Source: Mariaggregatimicrobium sp964498785 (lineage in GTDB: Bacteria; Zhuqueibacterota; Zhuqueibacteria; Thermofontimicrobiales; Thiofontviventaceae). From it: DNA of 64,000 bases. Position numbers and translations under genes: made by a program. Location: the NCBI GenBank assembly GCA_964498785.1, contig CAZCJL010000005.1, positions 1-64,000 of the forward strand. The letters run 5' to 3'. Below, piece after piece: positions 42,946 to 51,867 of the stretch (position 1 is its first letter; each line of letters starts with the position of its first letter). The notes beneath the pieces are model-generated. The model ran no database searches. It was not told the origin of the DNA and worked only from the letters and a program-made list of their open reading frames with translations.

Positions 42946-43947
42946 ATGAAATTGGGTCAGGTGCGTATAAAAGGACAAGCGGTATTGGCGCCGATGGCAG
43001 GGATATCAGAGAGCAGCTTTCGTTTGCTATGTAGACAGCAGGGAGCTGCCATTGTTTTTTCGGAGATGGTAAGCAGTGATGGATTGATCCGTGAAAATCA
43101 GCGAACCGTCGATTATCTGAAATTCTATCCTGATGAGCGCCCGTTTGGCGTTCAATTATTCGGTGCGGATCCGACCGTTGTTGCACAATCGGTAAAAATT
43201 ATTAATCAATTTTTTCCTGATTTTATTGACCTCAATTTCGGATGTCCGGTTAAAAAAGTCATTAGAAAAGGCGCTGGTGCTGCAGTATTAAAAAACATTC
43301 AATTACTACGGAACATTACATCGGCTGTTGTTGCTGCGACATCAATTCCAGTGATGGCGAAGATTCGAAGCGGATGGGATAAATCGAGCGAAAATGCTGT
43401 TGAATTCGCACGGATTTTGGAAGATTGCGGAGTGTGTGCAATTACTTTACATCCAAGAACACAAGCGCAGATGTTCAGGGGACATTCCAACTGGGATTTA
43501 ATCGGAGAGGTTAAACAGGCTGTTTCGGTTCCGGTTATCGGAAATGGTGATATTAAAAATCCGGTCGATGCAAAAAAAATGTTGGATCATACGAGTTGCG
43601 ACCTGGTGATGATTGGTCGAGCCGCTTTTGGTAATCCCTGGATCTTCAAACAAGTAAATCAATACCTGGACACAGGTTCAATTAACTCCCAAATCTCCAT
43701 TGAAAGCAGGTTAAATATGTGTCTGCAACATCTTGAGCTCAGCGTGTCGGATAAAGGCGAGCTCAGAGGTGTGCGGGAAATGAGAAAACATTTAGCCTGG
43801 TATGTAAAAAACTTACCTTTTAGCTCTGCTTTTCGGGCAGCTTTAATGAAATTGGATGAAGCCGATCAGGTGAAACAAACGCTGATTGATTATTTTCTAA
43901 ATTTGAAACAATCATTAGACAGTGACCATGATAGAACTGTTTCATAA
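42946..43947 (+). CDS. dusB: tRNA-dihydrouridine synthase (DusB family)
   Basis: About 333 residues from the ATG at 42946; an in-frame frame extends to 42886 but the added residues do not match the family. The FMN-binding TIM barrel has VLAPMAGISESSFRLLCRQQGAA, QLFGADP, DLNFGCPVKKVIRKGAGAAVL with the catalytic Cys100, KIRSGWD, ITLHPRTQAQMF, GNGDI and MIGRAAFGNPWIF. It reduces uridine to dihydrouridine in tRNA using NADPH. The start has no strong ribosome site. It stands alone between rpmB and the cpgS-like gene. Confidence 0.93.
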   Translation: MKLGQVRIKGQAVLAPMAGISESSFRLLCRQQGAAIVFSEMVSSDGLIRENQRTVDYLKFYPDERPFGVQLFGADPTVVAQSVKIINQFFPDFIDLNFGCPVKKVIRKGAGAAVLKNIQLLRNITSAVVAATSIPVMAKIRSGWDKSSENAVEFARILEDCGVCAITLHPRTQAQMFRGHSNWDLIGEVKQAVSVPVIGNGDIKNPVDAKKMLDHTSCDLVMIGRAAFGNPWIFKQVNQYLDTGSINSQISIESRLNMCLQHLELSVSDKGELRGVREMRKHLAWYVKNLPFSSAFRAALMKLDEADQVKQTLIDYFLNLKQSLDSDHDRTVS

Positions 43948-44273
43948 AACATTGAAATTTTATTATATCAAGGTTTGGCATCGAATGTTCGACTCTTAAT
44001 GTCGAATAGCAGGTTCCGTGTGTTTTATGAGCGAACTACATTAACACCTCGGCCGAACTAACACAATTTACTCTTAATCTTAGTTTATTCGTTTTGTTCA
44101 GCCATTATGTAGTTGATGAACCATATCAATGCAGATTTTTGTTTTATAGGTTTGTCGAATTGATTTAAGATATCAATATGTTTTCGACCTGTTTTTTTTG
44201 ACTGATATTGATATTGTGTTCATGTTCTAAATTTGTTAAAATCATATTTTATAATAGCTTATAAGGAGGTTAC
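43948..44273. other. Intergenic region upstream of the cpgS-like gene
   Basis: 326 bp, AT-rich, with no gene seen. The right end holds a strong ribosome site (AAGGAGG) and a TATAAT-like sequence (about 44250). No convincing -35 element or hairpin was found. Confidence 0.5.
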
Positions 44274-45587
44274 ATGTCGAAGATGAAAATAATTATTATG
44301 GGCGCTGCCGGCCGTGATTTTCATAATTTTAATTTGATTTATCGCGATAATGAAAAATATAAAGTTGTTGCCTTTACTGCAACTCAAATTCCTGATATCG
44401 AAGGCAGAAAATATCCGGCCGAGTTAGCGGGTTCATTATATCCAAATGGAATTCCCATTTATGGTGAAGAAAATTTGGCCGATTTAATCGTCGAACATAA
44501 TGTTGATGCTGTTGTATTTTCATATAGTGATGTACCGTATGAATATGTGATGAACAAGGCCGCTCTCGTTAACGCGGCAGGCGCAGATTTTCTAATGCAT
44601 GGTGTAAAACAAACCATGCTTAAAAGCAAAAAACCAGTTATTTCAATTTGCGCAGTCAGAACAGGGTGTGGTAAAAGTCAAACGACTCGTAAGGTCAGTG
44701 AAATTTTAAATGAAATGGGCAAAAAATTAGTAGCAGTTCGACACCCGATGCCCTATGGTGATCTTGCCAAACAAAAAGTTCAGCGTTTTGCAACTTATGA
44801 AGACTTGGATAAGCATAAATGCACGATTGAAGAGCGGGAAGAATACGAGCCACATATCGACCGCGGCATCATTGTTTATGCTGGCGTAGATTACGCTGCA
44901 ATCCTTGAAGAAGCTGAAAAAGAAGCAGATGTTATTTTATGGGATGGCGGAAATAATGATACCCCATTTTTCGCCCCTGATCTGGCAATCGTCATTGCTG
45001 ATCCGCTTCGTCCGGGTCATGAGTTGACCTATTATCCGGGCGAAACAAATGTGCGGATGGCTGATGTTGTTATTATCAATAAGGAAACAACAGCCGATTA
45101 TGAAGATATTGAATACGTACGAGCGAATATTCGTTCCGTGAATCCGAAAACCCAGATTATTGATGCAGCGTCTCCCTTATTTGTGGAAGACCCGGAGGTA
45201 ATCCGTGGTAAACGGGTGCTCGTTATTGAAGATGGTCCAACGCTTACGCACGGAGAAATGGAGTACGGCGCTGGCGTTGTCGCTGCTGAAAAATATGGCG
45301 CTACAGAAATTGTTGATCCGAGACCATGGATTGTTGGAACGATTAAAGAAACATTTGATAAGTATCCTGAAATTGGGACGTTATTACCGGCAATGGGATA
45401 CGGAGAAAAACAGGTCAGAGACCTGGAACAAACCGTTAATGCTGTTGACTGTGATGCTGTTGTGATCGGAACGCCAATTGATTTACGCAAATTAATTAAA
45501 ATTGATAAACCATCTGTTCGCGTAAAATATGAATTGCAAGAAATTGGCTATCCGACATTAACAGAAATTCTTAAAAAATTTAAATAA
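44274..45587 (+). CDS. Cyclic 2,3-diphosphoglycerate synthetase-like P-loop protein
   Basis: 437 residues. An N-terminal Rossmann-like domain (IIIMGAAGRDFHNFN, a conserved opening of this family) is followed by a P-loop TGCGKSQTTR at 130-139 and a GTPase-like domain (LWDGGNNDTPFF, VIADPLRPGHE, VIINKETTADYEDIE). The family includes archaeal cyclic 2,3-diphosphoglycerate synthetase, but most bacterial members have no proven product, so the enzymatic role here is open. The next gene, carbamate kinase, starts 18 bp downstream, and I recall this pairing from archaea and anaerobic bacteria. The ribosome site AAGGAGG is strong. Confidence 0.8.
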   Translation: MSKMKIIIMGAAGRDFHNFNLIYRDNEKYKVVAFTATQIPDIEGRKYPAELAGSLYPNGIPIYGEENLADLIVEHNVDAVVFSYSDVPYEYVMNKAALVNAAGADFLMHGVKQTMLKSKKPVISICAVRTGCGKSQTTRKVSEILNEMGKKLVAVRHPMPYGDLAKQKVQRFATYEDLDKHKCTIEEREEYEPHIDRGIIVYAGVDYAAILEEAEKEADVILWDGGNNDTPFFAPDLAIVIADPLRPGHELTYYPGETNVRMADVVIINKETTADYEDIEYVRANIRSVNPKTQIIDAASPLFVEDPEVIRGKRVLVIEDGPTLTHGEMEYGAGVVAAEKYGATEIVDPRPWIVGTIKETFDKYPEIGTLLPAMGYGEKQVRDLEQTVNAVDCDAVVIGTPIDLRKLIKIDKPSVRVKYELQEIGYPTLTEILKKFK

Positions 45588-45605
45588 CGTTAAGAATTTT
45601 AGGAT

Positions 45606-46553
45606 ATGACTGAACAAAAGAAAGCAGTGGTGGCATTGGGGGGAAATGCTATCACCCGTGAATTTGAAGAGGGAAATATTTATCAACAGTTCGCAAATAC
45701 GCGCAATAGCTTGCGCGGAGTTGTTGATCTGATTGAGAATGGCTATAAAATTGTAATAACACACGGGAACGGGCCACAAGTGGGAAATTACCTGATTCGG
45801 GTAGAAGAAACCCGGAATCTTGTTCCGCCGGTTCCCTTAGGTGTGATCGTAGCTGATTTGATGGGGGGCATGGGGTATATGATCGAACAATCCCTGCAAA
45901 ATAAATTGCACTTGCGGGGAATTGATCGCAAGGTTGTAACTATCCCGGCACAAGTAATTGTTGATAAAAATGATCCTTCTGTACTTAATCCAACTAAGTT
46001 TGTCGGGCCATTTTACAGCGAAGATCAGGTTGAAATGCTGTCAACGGAACGCAACTACATTATGAAATATGACGTCGGGCGAGGATACCGCAGGGTTGTT
46101 CCGTCTCCCATGCCTTTAAATATCGTGGAAAAAGAGATTATCAAAATGTTATTTGATAGAGATGTCATTGTGATAACTGCCGGAGGTGGAGGCGCACCTG
46201 TTTACATCGAGAAAGATGGTACCTACGAAGGCGTGGATGCTGTTGTTGATAAAGACAGAACTGCCTCTATTTTAGCGCAGGATATTGGCGCGAATGAATT
46301 ATATATCCTCACAGAAGTTAGCAAGGTTTCTTTGAATTATAAAAAACCAAATCAGGTTGACCTTGATGAGTTGCATATTGAGGATGCAAAAAAATATATG
46401 AAGCAAGGTCAATTTCCGGCTGGTAGTATGGGACCGAAAATTGAGGCTGCTATCCAGTTTTTAAGTCAGGGTGGAGATCTCGTTATTATTTCATCTGTCG
46501 ATGATATGCCGGAGGCGATAAAGGGGGAGACCGGTACACGGATTTTACCTTGA
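45606..46553 (+). CDS. arcC: Carbamate kinase
   Basis: 315 residues, the family length. It has AVVALGGNAITR at the start, ITHGNGPQVGNYLIR, PLGVIVADLMGGMGYMIEQSLQN, VVPSPMP, VITAGGGGAPVY, VDKDRTASILAQDIGA and PAGSMGPKIEAAIQFLSQGGD. It converts carbamoyl phosphate and ADP to carbamate and ATP, usually as the last step of arginine, agmatine or purine fermentation. No arcA or arcB gene is in the window. It may instead be linked to the P-loop protein encoded 18 bp upstream. Confidence 0.95.
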   Translation: MTEQKKAVVALGGNAITREFEEGNIYQQFANTRNSLRGVVDLIENGYKIVITHGNGPQVGNYLIRVEETRNLVPPVPLGVIVADLMGGMGYMIEQSLQNKLHLRGIDRKVVTIPAQVIVDKNDPSVLNPTKFVGPFYSEDQVEMLSTERNYIMKYDVGRGYRRVVPSPMPLNIVEKEIIKMLFDRDVIVITAGGGGAPVYIEKDGTYEGVDAVVDKDRTASILAQDIGANELYILTEVSKVSLNYKKPNQVDLDELHIEDAKKYMKQGQFPAGSMGPKIEAAIQFLSQGGDLVIISSVDDMPEAIKGETGTRILP

Positions 46554-46573
46554 GAGATATAATTATAGTCTTT

Positions 46574-46783
46574 TTGATAAAAGTAAAAAAGAAAGTACCA
46601 CATTATTTAGAAATAGATGGTAAAAAGGAGTTTACTATTATTCCTTATAAAGAGTTTATTTAAATACAAGAGGAATTCGCAAACGATGAAGATCTGCAAA
46701 TACTTAGAGAAGCAAAACAGAAAGAGAATGATTCACCGACTGTTAATTTTAATGCTGTGAAAAATGAATTTGGCATTGGTTAG
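46574..46783 (+). pseudogene. Decayed Phd/YefM-like antitoxin gene
   Basis: One frame reads VPHYLEIDGKKEFTIIPYKEFI, then a TAA at 46661-46663, then IQEEFANDEDLQILREAKQK and on to a TAG at 46781. The second half continues the first as in type II prevent-host-death-type antitoxins (a YEEFLKIQEELED.EDL..LREAK stretch is usual). A single AAA-to-TAA change would explain the stop. There is no good ATG, only a TTG at 46574. The gene is probably dead, and a partner toxin is not visible. Confidence 0.6.
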
Positions 46784-47036
46784 CAGTCGGATATAATACC
46801 CTCTTTCATCAACAGGAGCTTTATGATAACATAGTATTCTGTTTTAATATGTGTTCTATCGGCATAAAACAAAAAAGTGTTGAGGAAGTTGAATTTTTCA
46901 TCTGATGAGAAAAAAACGAAGTAAAATCCGAAAAAAATCTTTTGAATTTAAATCTGTTTATAATATCCCCGTGCATTCTAATCTATTTAAAAATGCTGAG
47001 GATTTTAGCTACATACATTATCCGCATTAAACAGGA

Positions 47037-47076
47037 GCCGACTTTTCGTTTATAGCGAAAGCCGGTTTCTTTTTTA
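47037..47076 (+). terminator. Hairpin terminator upstream of sucC
   Basis: GCCGACTTTTCG pairs imperfectly with CGAAAGCCGG (about 47037-47063, one bulge), followed by TTTCTTTTTT. It would end transcripts arriving from the arcC side and so insulate the sucC operon. Confidence 0.7.
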
Positions 47077-47135
47077 TAAGATTCTTTTTTTAAGGTAAAT
47101 AATGAACATGGTCACTAAAAGATCCAGGAGGACGA

Positions 47136-48299
47136 ATGAAAATACATGAATATCAAGCAAAAGAAATTTTACGAACATTCAACGTTGCTGTCCCTGAAGG
47201 CTCGGTCGCTTTTAAGCCGGAACAGGCAAAAAAGATTGCAGATGAGCTGGGCGGAGGTACGGTCGTTGTAAAAGCACAGATTCATGCCGGCGGACGCGGA
47301 AAAGGCGGCGGTGTAAAACTGGCGAAAAATCCACAGGAGGCGGAACAACTTGCCAGCAATATGCTCGGCATGAATCTGGTAACTCACCAGACCGGGCCGG
47401 AAGGTAAAACAGTGCATAAGGTGCTGGTTGAACAAGGACTGGACATCGATCGGGAAGTGTATGCGGGAATCGTTCTTGATCGGGCTGTTTCCAAACTGGT
47501 TATGATGGCCAGCACTGAAGGTGGTGTGGAAATCGAAAAAGTGGCTGCAGAAACACCGGAAAAAATCCTCAAAGAATGGATTGATCCCGCAGTTGGTATC
47601 CAGGGATTTCAGGCCAGGAAATTAGCTTTTGGACTGGGACTGGTGGGTGATCAATTCAAAAATGCGGTAAAATTTTTCATAGCGTTGTATAAGGCATTTG
47701 TTGCAGTTGATGCATCGTTAGCTGAGATCAATCCGCTGGTTGTTACAAAAGATGGCAGGGTATTGGCATTGGACGCAAAGATTAATATTGATGATAATGC
47801 GCTGTATCGGCATCAGGATATTGCAAAGCTTCGAGACCAGGATGAGGAGGAGCCATTGGAAGTTGAGGCGTCTAAATATGATTTGAACTACATCAAACTG
47901 GACGGCGACGTGGGGTGCATGGTCAACGGTGCCGGCCTGGCAATGGCGACAATGGATTTAATTAAACTGGCAGGTGGTGAGCCTGCAAACTTCCTTGATG
48001 TGGGAGGGGGCGCAAGCGCGGAAACGGTTGAGAATGGTTTTAAAATTATTCTCGGAGATAAAAATGTCAAGGCCGTGTTGATCAATATTTTCGGTGGCAT
48101 TGTACGGTGCGACCGCGTTGCAAATGGCGTAGTTCAGGCAGCAAAAAATATTGGCGTCAACGTTCCGATGATTGTACGACTGGCAGGAACCAACGCAGAA
48201 GAAGCCGCGGATATTCTTTCCCGGTCCGGGTTGGAATTTATGGTGGCCACTTCATTTAAAGAGGCAGCAGACAAAGTCGTTCAGGCGCTTGCCAGCTAA
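47136..48299 (+). CDS. sucC: Succinyl-CoA synthetase, beta subunit
   Basis: 387 residues, the family length. The ATP-grasp domain has MKIHEYQAKEILRTFNV, VVKAQIHAGGRGKGGGVKLA, VLVEQGLDIDREVYAGIVLDR and AEINPLVVTKDG. The C-terminal flavodoxin-like domain has GAGLAMATMDLIKLAGGEPANFLDVGGGA and NIFGGIVRCDRVANGV. Together with SucD it interconverts succinate, CoA and ATP with succinyl-CoA. It is the first gene of a long plus-strand run leading through Kor and Hdr genes, which places it in the TCA cycle in either direction. AGGAGG precedes the ATG. Confidence 0.98.
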   Translation: MKIHEYQAKEILRTFNVAVPEGSVAFKPEQAKKIADELGGGTVVVKAQIHAGGRGKGGGVKLAKNPQEAEQLASNMLGMNLVTHQTGPEGKTVHKVLVEQGLDIDREVYAGIVLDRAVSKLVMMASTEGGVEIEKVAAETPEKILKEWIDPAVGIQGFQARKLAFGLGLVGDQFKNAVKFFIALYKAFVAVDASLAEINPLVVTKDGRVLALDAKINIDDNALYRHQDIAKLRDQDEEEPLEVEASKYDLNYIKLDGDVGCMVNGAGLAMATMDLIKLAGGEPANFLDVGGGASAETVENGFKIILGDKNVKAVLINIFGGIVRCDRVANGVVQAAKNIGVNVPMIVRLAGTNAEEAADILSRSGLEFMVATSFKEAADKVVQALAS

Positions 48300-48347
48300 T
48301 TATTAATTTGATTGAAAAACTAACAAAATTCTTTGAGGAGGTTTGAC

Positions 48348-49217
48348 GTGAGCATTTTAGTCGATAAAAATACCCGACTGGTCGTTCAGGGAATTACTGG
48401 CGGAGAGGGTACATTTCATACAAAACAAATGATTGAGTATGGCACCAACGTCGTGGCTGGTGTTACGCCCGGAAAGGGAGGTCAAAAATATGAAGGCAGG
48501 GTTCCTGTTTATAACACTGTTTCAGATGCAGTTAAACATGAAAGTGCAAATACGTCAGTTATTTTTGTACCTCCAGCTTTTGCTGCCGACGCAATAATGG
48601 AAGCTGCCTCTGCTGGAATAGGCCTAATTGTTTGCGTAACAGAAGGAATCCCGGCACTTGATATGATAAACGTATTTCATTTTCTAAAATCAAAACAAAC
48701 TCGTTTGATCGGGCCGAATTGTCCGGGGATCATTTCACCGGGAAAAGCAAAAGTTGGAATTATGCCCGGATTTATTCATAAAAAAGGAGTTGTGGGGATT
48801 GTCTCCCGTAGCGGAACTCTGACGTACGAGGCTGTGAATCAGGTAACTGAGCAGGGATTTGGTCAATCGACGTGTATCGGAATCGGCGGCGATCCGGTGA
48901 TCGGCACTAATTTTATCGATGCAATTACATTATTTGAACAGGATCCAGAAACCAAAGCAATTATTATGATTGGTGAAATCGGTGGTTCTGCTGAAGAAGA
49001 AGCCGCGGCTTTTATCAAGGCAAATGTGTCAAAACCGGTTGTCAGTTTTATTGCCGGTCGAACAGCCCCGCCCGGACGGAGAATGGGGCATGCCGGAGCT
49101 ATTATTGCGGGTGGTAAAGGAACTGCTGCGGAAAAAATGGTCGCATTAAAATCCGCCGGTGTTCATGTTTGCGAAAGTCCGGCAGATATCGGAGTGACTG
49201 TTTCTAAGGCATTGTAG
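48348..49217 (+). CDS. sucD: Succinyl-CoA synthetase, alpha subunit
   Basis: 289 residues, starting from the GTG at 48348 (GAGGAGG six bases upstream). It has the CoA-binding GITGGEGTFHTKQMIEYGT and KGGQKYEGRVPVYNTV segments, LIGPNCPGIISPGKAKVGIMPG and the active-site phospho-His248 in MGHAGAIIAGGKGTA. It carries the catalytic phosphohistidine of the SucCD complex. It lies 48 bp after sucC. Confidence 0.97.
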   Translation: MSILVDKNTRLVVQGITGGEGTFHTKQMIEYGTNVVAGVTPGKGGQKYEGRVPVYNTVSDAVKHESANTSVIFVPPAFAADAIMEAASAGIGLIVCVTEGIPALDMINVFHFLKSKQTRLIGPNCPGIISPGKAKVGIMPGFIHKKGVVGIVSRSGTLTYEAVNQVTEQGFGQSTCIGIGGDPVIGTNFIDAITLFEQDPETKAIIMIGEIGGSAEEEAAAFIKANVSKPVVSFIAGRTAPPGRRMGHAGAIIAGGKGTAAEKMVALKSAGVHVCESPADIGVTVSKAL

Positions 49218-49321
49218 TTACTTTAAAAAAAATATTCTAAAAAGTACTTGATATTTCCATTTTTTGTTGTATTTTAAATACCTTAATCCTGAATGTAACA
49301 ATTTAATCGCGGAGTCTTGTC

Positions 49322-49597
49322 ATGCAATTTTGGAGAAAACCGTTAGATGCAGACAAAATTAAGGTACCCCACGGAGAGATTCATATTGTTCGCGATCGTT
49401 GTAAAGGATGCGGATTTTGTGTGGAATATTGTCCCAAAGACGTGTTGGTACTTTCCGAAGACTTTAACACAAAAGGATATCACCCACCTGAAGCTGTTAA
49501 AGCTGGTGATTGCGTGCATTGCCAGCTTTGTGAAATGCTGTGTCCCGAATTTGCGATTTTCGTTACTTTGAAAAACGAAGAACCTGTTGAAGCCTGA
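49322..49597 (+). CDS. korD: 2-oxoacid:ferredoxin oxidoreductase delta subunit (2[4Fe-4S] ferredoxin)
   Basis: 91 residues with two cluster motifs, CKGCGFCVEYCP and CVHCQLCEMLCP (each CxxCxxCxxxCP). It opens the Kor gene group and should carry electrons from the oxoacid oxidoreductase to soluble ferredoxin or to Hdr. CGGAG precedes the ATG. The other three subunits follow after a 210 bp gap that holds no gene. The assignment as 2-oxoglutarate-specific rests on the adjacent sucCD. Confidence 0.9.
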   Translation: MQFWRKPLDADKIKVPHGEIHIVRDRCKGCGFCVEYCPKDVLVLSEDFNTKGYHPPEAVKAGDCVHCQLCEMLCPEFAIFVTLKNEEPVEA

Positions 49598-49807
49598 AAA
49601 TGATTACTTGTCCCTGAGGATCGAAAGACATTCTTAAATGATGAGCAGATAAAAGACATGCTCTCGATGTGGTATTCCTGAAAATCTTTTAGTGGTAATT
49701 TACTGAAGGTATCATCTGCATGATATTTAACTGCCGGAAGGTAGTGCAGAAACATGCGAGATGTTGTTCCGATTGAATGTTAATCATTACAAAAGAGGAG
49801 GAAACTG

Positions 49808-50977
49808 TTGAAAACTGATCCCAAAGGTGTTCTAACAGGCGAACATTATCTGGATGGCGATCACGCTTGTGCTGAAGGTGCTCTGGCTGCTGGTTGTCGG
49901 TTTTTTGCCGGTTATCCGATTACTCCCTCAACTGAAGTTGCTGAACGGTTCTGTTCACGAATTCCCCTGGTTGGAGGTATTTTCGTTCAGATGGAAGATG
50001 AACTGGGATCGATGGCTGCTGTGGTTGGCGCTTCATGGAGCGGGAAAAAATCAATGACCGTCACGTCGGGTCCCGGATTTTCATTGATGATGGAAAATAT
50101 CGGACTTGCGACGATGATGGAAACGCCATGCGTTGTTGTGAATGTACAGCGCGGCGGCCCATCTACTGGGTTGCCGACGATGGTTGGCCAGGCAGATATG
50201 ATGCAAGCGCGCTGGGGATCTCACGGCGATTATGAAATTATTGCTCTAAGCCCGGCTTCGCCCCAGGAATCGTTCGACTATACGATTCATGCGTTTAATC
50301 TCGCTGAAAAATACCGTGTGCCGGTAATGTTGATGATGGATGAATGTGTCGGGCACATGACTGAAAAAGTTGTTATCCCCCCTGCCGATAATATCAACGT
50401 TGAATTTCGTAAGATGACGACTCTTCCCCCTGATAAATATTTACCGTATGTCCCCCAAAAAAATCTTGTTCCGGATATGATGCCAATTGGCGAAGGATAT
50501 AATATTCATTCCACCGGACTCACCCATGATGAACGGGGTTATCCTGTTATGTCGCCGCAAGCTCAGGATAAAATCGTGCACCGCCTCGTGGATAAGATCA
50601 ACAACAATGCAGATGATATCATCATGATCGAGGAAGAAGAAACTGAAAATGCGGATGTCATTGTAATGGCTTATGGTATTACATCCCGCGTAACCATGCC
50701 GGCAATTTTTGAAGCCCGTAAAAAAGGTTTGAAAGTTGGTTTTATTAAACTAATTACTGCATGGCCCTTCCCTGAAAAACGTGTAAAACAATTAGCTAAT
50801 AAGGTAAAAGCATTTGTTATGCCGGAAATTAATCTGGGGCAGGTTGTCCTGGAATTGGAACGGTTAGTGGCAGGAAAAGCAGATGTTTATCATGTTCCCC
50901 ATGCCGGTGGTTGGGTACATGATCCGGCGGATATTTATAAAGTAATTGAGGAGGCTGCAAATGGCAACAAAAAATAA
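49808..50977 (+). CDS. korA: 2-oxoglutarate:ferredoxin oxidoreductase alpha subunit
   Basis: 389 residues, starting at TTG (GAGGAGG six bases upstream). It has ALAAGCRFFAGYPITPSTEVAE, MEDELGSMAAVVGASWSGKKSMTVTSGPGFSLM, VVVNVQRGGPSTGLPT and DADVIVMAYG-like segments (ENADVIVMAYGITSR), the fused pyrimidine-binding and transketolase-C-like domains of KorA/VorA. It binds CoA and thiamine diphosphate with KorB. The reaction is oxoacid + CoA + 2 ferredoxin(ox) to acyl-CoA + CO2, and it is reversible, so reductive TCA carbon fixation is possible. It overlaps korB by 17 bases. Confidence 0.94.
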   Translation: MKTDPKGVLTGEHYLDGDHACAEGALAAGCRFFAGYPITPSTEVAERFCSRIPLVGGIFVQMEDELGSMAAVVGASWSGKKSMTVTSGPGFSLMMENIGLATMMETPCVVVNVQRGGPSTGLPTMVGQADMMQARWGSHGDYEIIALSPASPQESFDYTIHAFNLAEKYRVPVMLMMDECVGHMTEKVVIPPADNINVEFRKMTTLPPDKYLPYVPQKNLVPDMMPIGEGYNIHSTGLTHDERGYPVMSPQAQDKIVHRLVDKINNNADDIIMIEEEETENADVIVMAYGITSRVTMPAIFEARKKGLKVGFIKLITAWPFPEKRVKQLANKVKAFVMPEINLGQVVLELERLVAGKADVYHVPHAGGWVHDPADIYKVIEEAANGNKK

Positions 50978-51845
50978 TAATGTTCCGGAACATCCCATGG
51001 AAAAATTGTTGCGTATGGACAGAATCCCTCACATTTGGTGCCCTACCTGTGGAATTGGGACTGCTGTTTCATGTTTTATTAACGCAATTGCAAAATTTAA
51101 TTACCCACAGGAAAAAATTGCTGTCGTTTCTGGAATTGGCTGTACCGGTCGTGTTGCCGGTTATATAAAGCTGGATTCTTTTCATACCACTCATGGTCGG
51201 GCAATACCATTTGCCACCGGCCTGAAATTGGCAAATCCGGATCTCAAAGTCATCGTAATTAGCGGTGATGGAGACCTGATTTCTATCGGAGGAAATCATT
51301 TCATTCATGCTGCCCGGCGAAATATGGATATTACTGTAATATGCGTTAATAATTTTATTTATGCGATGACTGGCGGACAATGTGCTCCCACAACTCCTCT
51401 TACTGCGAATAGTTCAACTACTCCGTATGGAAACCATGAAAAACCGTTCAATTTACCGTTACTTGCTTCCTCGTGCGGTGCTGTTTATGTCGCACGTTGG
51501 ACATCTCTGCATATTCGTCGATTAACAAACGCCATGCATGAAGCATTGAATAAACGCGGATTTTCTTTTGTTGAAGTCGTTGCGCCATGCTCAACTCTTT
51601 ACGCCCGTCGTAATCGGTTGGGTACAGGCTTAGATTTGCTCAAATTTTACCATGATAACAGCGAAATTTGTCACGGAGCCGATCCGACTGAATTAGATAT
51701 CGGATTTCAGGATAAAATAAAAGTCGGACGATTTGTAGACAGGGAACGACCGACGTTTATCGATGCCTGGAATGAAAATATGAAAAAGAAGTTCGGCGGT
51801 GATTTTGATCCTTATGGTGAAAAAAAAGCAAAAAAAGCTGCCTAA
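50961..51845 (+). CDS. korB: 2-oxoglutarate:ferredoxin oxidoreductase beta subunit
   Basis: 294 residues from the ATG at 50961 (GGAGG upstream, inside the korA 3' end). It has WCPTCGIGTAV, GIGCTGRVAGYIKLDSFHTTHGRAIPFATGLKLA, and the thiamine-diphosphate motif GDGDLISIGGNHFIHAARRN with the closing NN of CVNNFIYAMTGGQ. The C-terminus is Lys-rich. It carries the catalytic cofactor and the [4Fe-4S] centre of the complex. Confidence 0.95.
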   Translation: MATKNNNVPEHPMEKLLRMDRIPHIWCPTCGIGTAVSCFINAIAKFNYPQEKIAVVSGIGCTGRVAGYIKLDSFHTTHGRAIPFATGLKLANPDLKVIVISGDGDLISIGGNHFIHAARRNMDITVICVNNFIYAMTGGQCAPTTPLTANSSTTPYGNHEKPFNLPLLASSCGAVYVARWTSLHIRRLTNAMHEALNKRGFSFVEVVAPCSTLYARRNRLGTGLDLLKFYHDNSEICHGADPTELDIGFQDKIKVGRFVDRERPTFIDAWNENMKKKFGGDFDPYGEKKAKKAA

Positions 51846-51867
51846 TTTTAACTGATGGAGGTATAAA

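Larger units (their letters stand above)
46554..47135. other. Intergenic region with a decayed antitoxin gene and a terminator
   Basis: 582 bp. It holds the broken antitoxin-like frame at 46574-46783 and a hairpin terminator at 47037-47076 (both listed). The middle part (46784-47030) is AT-rich; a toxin remnant could lie there but I could not recognise one. Confidence 0.55.
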
